Source: Pseudomonadota bacterium (GTDB lineage Bacteria > Desulfobacterota > Desulfovibrionia > Desulfovibrionales > Desulfovibrionaceae). From it: a DNA stretch of 18,339 bases. The notes under the pieces were generated by a model. That model did no database searches and was not told the DNA's origin. It saw only the letters and a list, made by a program, of their open reading frames with translations. Below, piece by piece: positions 13,307 through 18,339 of the stretch. A program made the position numbers and the translations under genes. Position 1 is the stretch's first letter. Each line of letters opens with the position of its first letter. Location of the stretch: positions 1-18,339 of the forward strand of contig JAEYOJ010000148.1 in NCBI GenBank assembly GCA_023411815.1, read 5' to 3'.

Positions 13307-15856
13307 ATGACGCCCCCGCGGCCACTGTCGCGCCTACTCAACAGGGTCATCCTGCTTTGGCTGGTCCTGCCCGGCCTGTTCGCCATACTTCTCCTGGGCG
13401 CTTTCGGGCTGCACAGGATGATCCAGAATTTCTCCCACGAGGGCAAAGCCTTTGCTGGCTCCATAGCCCGGTACGTCGAAGTCTACCTGGACGACGCCTT
13501 CATTCATCTGGATTCGATCGGCGCGCAATACATGGCCCGAAACGACGGAGCGGACAAGCCGCGTTTTTCCGTGCTGAGCTTCGATCCCCATTTCCGCAAG
13601 ATCATGCTCGTGGATCAGGAGCGCAACATCCTGGCGTCATCTCCGACCGGGGCGGAAGGGGAGCATTTCGGCCTGAATTTCGATGCCGGAGGAGCCGACC
13701 GGCTCATCCTGTCGCGCCCCGTCCCGTCCCAGGAGACGGGCAGTCTCGTGCTGTATGTCGGAAGACGCATCGGGGAAGGGCTGCTGGTTGGCGAACTCGA
13801 CCTGGAAGCCTTCCAGCACCACATGAGCGCCCTGCTCGTGCCGGACCAAGGCAACCTGATCATCACCGACGCCTTCGGCAACCTCATCACCCATCCGGAC
13901 ATGCGCAGGGTCATGACCCAGGACAATATCGGCGGCGACGGGATATTTCACAAGGCGGACCAGGGAGGCCGGCTCATCCTGGCCCGCGACCAGGACAGCC
14001 ATTCGTTCGTGATAGCCTCGGCCCTGCCGGTGCCGCTCACGGGCTGGCGCATCCTCATCGTCAAGCCGCTTGCCGAAGTCGCCGGGCCTGCCTTCATGTT
14101 CCTGGGCGTGCTGCTGACGGCGGCATTTCTCTTTTTCTGCGCCTTGGCCCTGTCTCTCCGCCTGAGCCTCGACCGGCATATCGTGCACCCCTTGGCCGCC
14201 TTCGCGGAAGCCATGCGCAGCCTTGCCCGAGGCGAGCAGGAGGCCGACGCGTCCCGCAAGGCGTCGTCCAAGGAGCTGCTGCGCGTTTTTCACACCTTCC
14301 GGGGCATGGCCCTGCGGGTGCGCAGGCGCGAGCGAGAGCTGACCGCCAGCCGTGAGCGCTTCAGGCAGTTGGTGGAAAACATGGAAGAGGTATTCTCCAT
14401 AATGGAACTGCCCTCCGGCAAGCTGACCTACGTCAGCCCCTCGGCGCGGCAGATTCTCGGGCGGGACCTCGCCAGGTTCGGCCTGCGCCCGTGGGACTTC
14501 CTCGATCTGGTTCACCATGAGGACGCCCAGCGCCTGCGCAACGCCCTGGAGCGCTCCGGGCGGATAGGCGTGCAGATGGAAGCCGAGTTCCGCCTGGTCC
14601 AGTCGCCGCACGGCGAAACCCGCTGGATGCGCCTGCGCGCCTACCCCGTACGCGACGGATTCGGAACGGCACGCAGCCTGGTGGGCTTCCTGCAGGACAT
14701 CACGGACAAGCGGCGCATGGACGAGGCCCTGCGCCACATGGTTCGGGCCACCGCAGCCTCCGTGGGCGAGGAATTCTTCGCGGCCATGGCCCAGCACCTG
14801 GCCGAAGCCCTGGAAGCCTCCCACGCGCTCATCAGCACCTACGTCGATTCCCCGCCGACCCGCGCCCGACCTCTGGCTTTCTGGGGACGGGGAAGGCCGT
14901 TGCAAAATGATGAATACGCGCTCCAGGGAACGCCGTGCGGACTCGTGTCTCAACAAGGCGTGGCCTTGGTCCCGTCAGGTCTGGGCGAGGCTTTTCCGGC
15001 CAGCTCGACCCTGCGACGCGAAAACCTGGAGAGTTTCCTGGGCGTCGCGCTGCACGACAGCCGTGGCAATCCCATCGGGCACATCGCGGTCATGGACGAC
15101 AAACCCCTGCAGGACGAAGCGCGCACGCGGTCCGTGCTGGCCATTTTCTCGGCTCGCGTGGCATCGGAGATCGAACGCCGGACAGCCCTGTCACGCATGG
15201 AAGCGTCCCTGGCCGAGAAGGAAATCCTGCTCAAGGAGGTCCATCACCGCGTCAAGAACAACCTGCAGGTGGTTTCCAGCCTCATGAGCCTGCAAGCCTC
15301 CAGCGCGGGCAACCCGGAACTGGCCGCGCTGCTAACCGAAAGCCGCAACCGAGTCCAGGCCATGGCCCTGGTGCACGAGGAGATCTACAAGTCCACGGAC
15401 CTCGCGCGCATCGACCTGTCCCGCTACCTGCGCCAACTCCTGGGCATTCTCCTGGCCAACATGTCCAACGGCCGGACAGTCGCCCTGCGACTGAACATCC
15501 AGGACATCTCCCTGCCAGTGAACCTGGCGGTCCCCTGCGGCCTGATCATCAACGAGCTGTTCACCAATGCCCTGAAGCACGCCTTCAAGGACCGCGAACA
15601 TGGCGAGGTGCGCATCGACATGACCCGCGGCGGAGACGGACTGGTCACGCTGGTCCTGCGCGACGACGGCGTCGGATTCCCTCCGGACCTGGATATCCGG
15701 GCCACCGAAACCCTGGGCATGCAGCTCGTGGTCAGCCTGGTGCGCCAGCTCGACGGCAGCATCGACCTGCTGCCCGGCCCCGGCACGGCCTTCGCCATCC
15801 GCTTTCAGTCCGGCCACCACACCGCCGAGCGCCATTCCGAGCCTTTGACCGCCTAG
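13307..15856 (+). CDS. Membrane sensor histidine kinase (dCache-HAMP-PAS-GAF-HisKA_2)
   Basis: 849 residues. Order: transmembrane helix ~14-35; periplasmic dCache-like sensor ~38-258 with the LVDQERNILASSP and ITDAFGNLITHP repeats typical of the two PAS-like lobes; helix ~261-286; HAMP ~288-342; PAS ~347-470 (ending VGFLQDITDKRRMDEAL); GAF-like ~475-625; HisKA_2 dimerisation/phosphoacceptor segment with EVHHRVKNNLQVVSSL (H646/H647); HATPase with N-box INELFTNALKHAF (748-760), G1 DDGVGF (786-791) and a GPGTAFAIRF end (824-833). This is a complete kinase of the HisKA_2 class. The ligand is unknown; dCache domains usually bind small extracellular metabolites. No response regulator is adjacent, so it is an orphan within the window. 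Confidence 0.93.
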   Translation: MTPPRPLSRLLNRVILLWLVLPGLFAILLLGAFGLHRMIQNFSHEGKAFAGSIARYVEVYLDDAFIHLDSIGAQYMARNDGADKPRFSVLSFDPHFRKIMLVDQERNILASSPTGAEGEHFGLNFDAGGADRLILSRPVPSQETGSLVLYVGRRIGEGLLVGELDLEAFQHHMSALLVPDQGNLIITDAFGNLITHPDMRRVMTQDNIGGDGIFHKADQGGRLILARDQDSHSFVIASALPVPLTGWRILIVKPLAEVAGPAFMFLGVLLTAAFLFFCALALSLRLSLDRHIVHPLAAFAEAMRSLARGEQEADASRKASSKELLRVFHTFRGMALRVRRRERELTASRERFRQLVENMEEVFSIMELPSGKLTYVSPSARQILGRDLARFGLRPWDFLDLVHHEDAQRLRNALERSGRIGVQMEAEFRLVQSPHGETRWMRLRAYPVRDGFGTARSLVGFLQDITDKRRMDEALRHMVRATAASVGEEFFAAMAQHLAEALEASHALISTYVDSPPTRARPLAFWGRGRPLQNDEYALQGTPCGLVSQQGVALVPSGLGEAFPASSTLRRENLESFLGVALHDSRGNPIGHIAVMDDKPLQDEARTRSVLAIFSARVASEIERRTALSRMEASLAEKEILLKEVHHRVKNNLQVVSSLMSLQASSAGNPELAALLTESRNRVQAMALVHEEIYKSTDLARIDLSRYLRQLLGILLANMSNGRTVALRLNIQDISLPVNLAVPCGLIINELFTNALKHAFKDREHGEVRIDMTRGGDGLVTLVLRDDGVGFPPDLDIRATETLGMQLVVSLVRQLDGSIDLLPGPGTAFAIRFQSGHHTAERHSEPLTA

Positions 15857-16010
15857 GCACGGCCTGCCGTCTTCCCGCCCCGGTCACCAGCCGGCGCGCC
15901 CACGGTCCGCATGGGATTCCGTCCGACACCGGAATTGCCCGGGCGCCGACAGCCACTTCCGCCTGGACCCCTTATTGTGGCGATCGCACGACAATGCCAC
16001 AGGAGGCGAC

Positions 16011-16388
16011 ATGAATTTTTCCCAATTCGTCCAGCGCGTGCAGGAACGCTCCAGCGCACCCTCGCGGGAGGCTTCCGCAACGGCCGCCATCTCCGTGCTC
16101 ACGACCTTGAGCGAGCGCATCAGCCGGGGACAGCGCCGCAATCTTTCGGCGCTGTTGCCGAATGAACTCAGGACGCCGTTCATGACCGACGATCGCCAGG
16201 AGGGCTTCGGCGTGGAGGAATTCGTGCGCCGGGTTCAAGGACGTTGCGGAGTGGCGCACGACGAGGCGGCTGTTCTGAGCCGGGCGGTGCTGGGAACCCT
16301 GACCGAGGCGATCGAGCCGGGCGAAATCGACGATGTGGCATCGGAACTGCCCAAGGAGTTCGACTCGCTGTTGAGCGGAAACGCATGA
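16011..16388 (+). CDS. DUF2267 protein, second copy
   Basis: 125 residues; AGGAGG lies 4 nt before the ATG. Two repeats are visible: MNFSQFVQRVQERSSAPSRE ... LTTLSERISRGQRRNLSALL (1 to ~45) and FGVEEFVRRVQGRCGVAHDE ... LGTLTEAIEPGEIDDVASEL (~63 to ~115). This is the usual full-length DUF2267 architecture. Soluble, no signal peptide. It is a paralogue of the protein at 10781-11203, about 5 kb away, but much diverged, so not a recent duplication. An open frame extends a few codons upstream without a ribosome-binding site. It lies 154 nt after the sensor kinase. Confidence 0.88.
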   Translation: MNFSQFVQRVQERSSAPSREASATAAISVLTTLSERISRGQRRNLSALLPNELRTPFMTDDRQEGFGVEEFVRRVQGRCGVAHDEAAVLSRAVLGTLTEAIEPGEIDDVASELPKEFDSLLSGNA

Positions 16389-16404
16389 CGGCACGGAGGT
16401 GACC

Positions 16405-16566
16405 ATGCGCTACGATACACTTCTTCAGGATGTTCGCGCCCGGCCGCCATTGGGCGAGAGGGACATGGCCGGCAAGACCCGACGCCATGCGCATCCGCTA
16501 CGTACCGATGTCGCCGAAGGCTTTATTTCCAGCAACAGAAAGGACTTGACCTTTATGGGTGATTGA
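16405..16566 (+). CDS. 53-residue ORF, possible DUF2267 remnant
   Basis: It starts 16 nt after the second DUF2267 gene with a good GGAGG 6 nt before the ATG. The first residues, MRYDTLLQDVRARPPLGERD, resemble DUF2267 N-termini in this window (RYEQFVESVKERAGI; MNFSQFVQRVQERS), but the helix, LGERL and QLP motifs that should follow are absent. The remainder (MAGKTRRHAHPLRTDVAEGF and so on) is not recognised. Most likely a truncated or frameshifted third DUF2267 copy; a genuine short protein is also possible. Confidence 0.45.
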   Translation: MRYDTLLQDVRARPPLGERDMAGKTRRHAHPLRTDVAEGFISSNRKDLTFMGD

Positions 16567-16658
16567 GGACAAGTGATCTCGCACTGCAAGGGACCGGAAG
16601 GTGAAGGGCGCACACTTTCCGGGCTCGATCATGCTTATTCGTCAAGGAGTCGTTACCT

Positions 16659-18266
16659 ATGCGTCTGTTCCGCTTTCGCTCGCGGAAAGCAGTGCGGAGC
16701 TCTCCGCCCTTTCTGCGAATCGCCCTTTTCGTCCTTCTGCTCCTGGCCATTCACCCCAACAGCGTCTCCACGGCAAAGCCCGCCGGGGAACAGGAAGTCG
16801 TTTTCTCCTTCGAGTCCGTCGTGGCCCGCGCCCTTGGTCTGGCCGTGGCACCTTACGAGGATTCCAGGAAGCAGGTCCCCGACTTCCTGCTCAAGATGGA
16901 TTACGACGCCTGGAGGGATATCCGCTTCCGCCCCGAGAAATCCCTGTGGCGGGGGGAAACCCTGCCCTTCGAGCTGCAGTTCTTCCATCCCGGCCTTTAT
17001 TACGACCGCAGCGTGCAGGTGAATGTCGTGGACCAGGGAAGGGTGAGCCGCCTGGGCTTCGACACGGACATGTTCGACTACGGCCGCAACGAGTTCGCGG
17101 CCGATATCCCGTCCAACATGGGCTTTGCCGGTTTCCGCGTGCACTTCCCGCTCAACCGGCCCGACTACAAGGACGAGTTCCTCGTCTTCCTGGGCGCTAG
17201 CTACCTGCGCGCAGTGCCCAAGGGCCAGTACTACGGACTGTCCGCGCGCGGGCTGGCCGTGGACACCGCATCGCCCCGGGGCGAGGAGTTCCCCTGGTTC
17301 CGCGAGTTCTGGATCGTCAAGCCCACGCCCCAGGATACCCGGCTCACCATCTACGCCCTGCTGGACAGCCCGAGCGTCACCGGCGCGTACCGCTATGTGG
17401 CCAAGCCGGGCGTGTCCACTGAGGTCGAGGTCAAGACCGTGCTCTTCCTGCGCAAGCAAGTGGAAAAACTGGGGATCGCGCCGCTCACGAGCATGTACTT
17501 CTTCGGCGAAAACTCCCGGCCCGATGACCTGGACGATTTCCGTCCCGAAGTGCACGACTCGGACGGCCTGCAGATACGCTTCTCCTCGGACGAATGGCTC
17601 TTTCGGCCGCTCAAGAATCCGAAGAATCTGACCATCTCCTCGTTCGAGGCCGAGTCCGTGCGCGGCTTCGGCCTGCTGCAGCGGGACCGCGACTTCGGTT
17701 CCTTCCAGGACCTGGAAGCCCACTACCACCAGCGTCCTGACCTGTGGATCGAGCCACGCGGCGACTGGGGGCCCGGCAGGCTGGAACTGGTGGAGATCCC
17801 CACGCCCAACGAGATGCACGACAATATCGTGGCTTATTGGTGCCCGGCCCGCATGCCCAAACCCGGAGTGCCCGTGTCCTTCGATTACGTCATGCACTGG
17901 CGGAACGACGCCGAGAGCCGCCCGCCGGCCGGCTACGCGGTTTCGACGCGCGCAGGACGCGGCTCGCGAACCGGCAGCAGGCTCTTCGTGGTGGACTTCG
18001 AGGGCGGCGCGCTGGGAGGCCTCGCGGCCGACGATCCGGTCATGGCCGTGATCAGCGTCGGCGAGGGTGGCAAGCTCCTGGAGCAGCAGGTCATGCGCAA
18101 CCAGGCCACGGGCGGCTGGCGGCTGAGCTTCCTCGTGCTGCCCGACGGCTCCTCGACCCTGGACAAGATGCTGGCCGAACGGCGCCCCCCCGTCGAACTG
18201 CGCGCCTTCCTGCAAAAGGGTTCCGACGTGCTCACCGAGACATGGAGCTATTCGTTCAGGCCTTAG
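16659..18266 (+). CDS. opgG: Periplasmic glucan biosynthesis protein, OpgG/MdoG family
   Basis: 535 residues with an AAGGAG ribosome-binding site about 9 nt upstream. The N-terminus has a basic stretch and a hydrophobic core (~20-31), with probable Sec signal peptidase cleavage near VSTA-KP (39/40). The mature protein shows family motifs throughout: FHPGLYYDRSVQVNVV (109-124), MYFFGENS (279-286), EVHDSDGL (297-304), GFGLLQRDRDFGSFQDLEAH (336-355), RPDLWIEPRGDWG (359-371) and LVEIPTPNE (377-385). The family acts in the periplasm on the glucan backbone of osmoregulated periplasmic glucans made by the membrane glycosyltransferase OpgH. OpgG and OpgD paralogues are hard to tell apart. No opgH is seen; it would be expected beyond the right edge. 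The length agrees with the family. Confidence 0.94.
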   Translation: MRLFRFRSRKAVRSSPPFLRIALFVLLLLAIHPNSVSTAKPAGEQEVVFSFESVVARALGLAVAPYEDSRKQVPDFLLKMDYDAWRDIRFRPEKSLWRGETLPFELQFFHPGLYYDRSVQVNVVDQGRVSRLGFDTDMFDYGRNEFAADIPSNMGFAGFRVHFPLNRPDYKDEFLVFLGASYLRAVPKGQYYGLSARGLAVDTASPRGEEFPWFREFWIVKPTPQDTRLTIYALLDSPSVTGAYRYVAKPGVSTEVEVKTVLFLRKQVEKLGIAPLTSMYFFGENSRPDDLDDFRPEVHDSDGLQIRFSSDEWLFRPLKNPKNLTISSFEAESVRGFGLLQRDRDFGSFQDLEAHYHQRPDLWIEPRGDWGPGRLELVEIPTPNEMHDNIVAYWCPARMPKPGVPVSFDYVMHWRNDAESRPPAGYAVSTRAGRGSRTGSRLFVVDFEGGALGGLAADDPVMAVISVGEGGKLLEQQVMRNQATGGWRLSFLVLPDGSSTLDKMLAERRPPVELRAFLQKGSDVLTETWSYSFRP

Positions 18267-18339
18267 ACCGCCTTCGGCGATCGGGCAGATTTCCCGACCT
18301 TCATGGGCAGCGGCCCCTGGCGCGGGGGCGCGGGCCCGC

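Noticed and set aside
13637..14956. A 439-codon minus-strand frame inside the sensor kinase gene
   Set aside because: Antisense shadow of the kinase; the translation has no domain signature.
16653..18215. A 520-codon minus-strand frame opposite opgG
   Set aside because: Antisense shadow; OpgG motifs on the plus strand are continuous through the interval.
18267..18339. Terminator after opgG
   Set aside because: Only a 5-bp TCGGG/CCCGA pairing is visible without a U-tract; too weak to call.

Overview
The window is high-GC bacterial DNA with dense protein-coding genes. It contains no rRNA, tRNA, CRISPR array or insertion sequence that I can recognise. The gene content points to an anaerobic deltaproteobacterium of the Desulfovibrio type: a Wolinella-like dihaem quinol:fumarate reductase, a two-subunit [4Fe-4S] class I fumarase and a short malic enzyme in one operon. 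The taxonomic assignment is inferred from gene content, not proven.

Minus strand, 1-6381: a compact C4-dicarboxylate operon reads frdC-frdA-frdB-fumarase alpha-fumarase beta-malic enzyme. After a 180-nt gap comes the start of a DASS-type (SLC13) dicarboxylate transporter that runs off the left edge. Gaps between the first five genes run from 12 nt down to a 1-nt overlap. Together the products can import malate or fumarate, interconvert them, oxidise malate to pyruvate and reduce fumarate to succinate with menaquinol. That is a complete malate/fumarate dismutation module.

6382-7310: a long divergent spacer with no convincing gene. It holds hairpins, a short tandem repeat, a TATAAT box facing the frd operon with a 7-4-7 palindrome about 61 bp upstream of the predicted start, and a CRP-like palindrome facing the TetR gene.

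Plus strand, 7311-10484: a TetR regulator and, 24 nt downstream, an 800-residue protein that fuses an MFS transporter to a complete periplasmic FAD:protein FMN transferase (ApbE) domain. A perfect 16-bp hairpin terminator closes this unit. The fusion is the most unusual item in the window.

Plus strand, 10781-12230: a DUF2267 gene overlaps an AI-2E-family permease gene by 11 nt. An AT-rich spacer follows (12231 to about 12490), then a strong hairpin terminator embedded in a C-tract that gives the minus strand G-quadruplex potential, then a small single-pass membrane protein gene.

Plus strand, 13307-18266: an orphan dCache-HAMP-PAS-GAF-HisKA_2 sensor kinase, a second DUF2267 gene, a 53-codon ORF whose start resembles a DUF2267 N-terminus, and opgG for osmoregulated periplasmic glucan synthesis. 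DUF2267 proteins, an AI-2E permease, a sensor kinase and OpgG together suggest an envelope or osmotic-stress neighbourhood, but this is inference from adjacency only.
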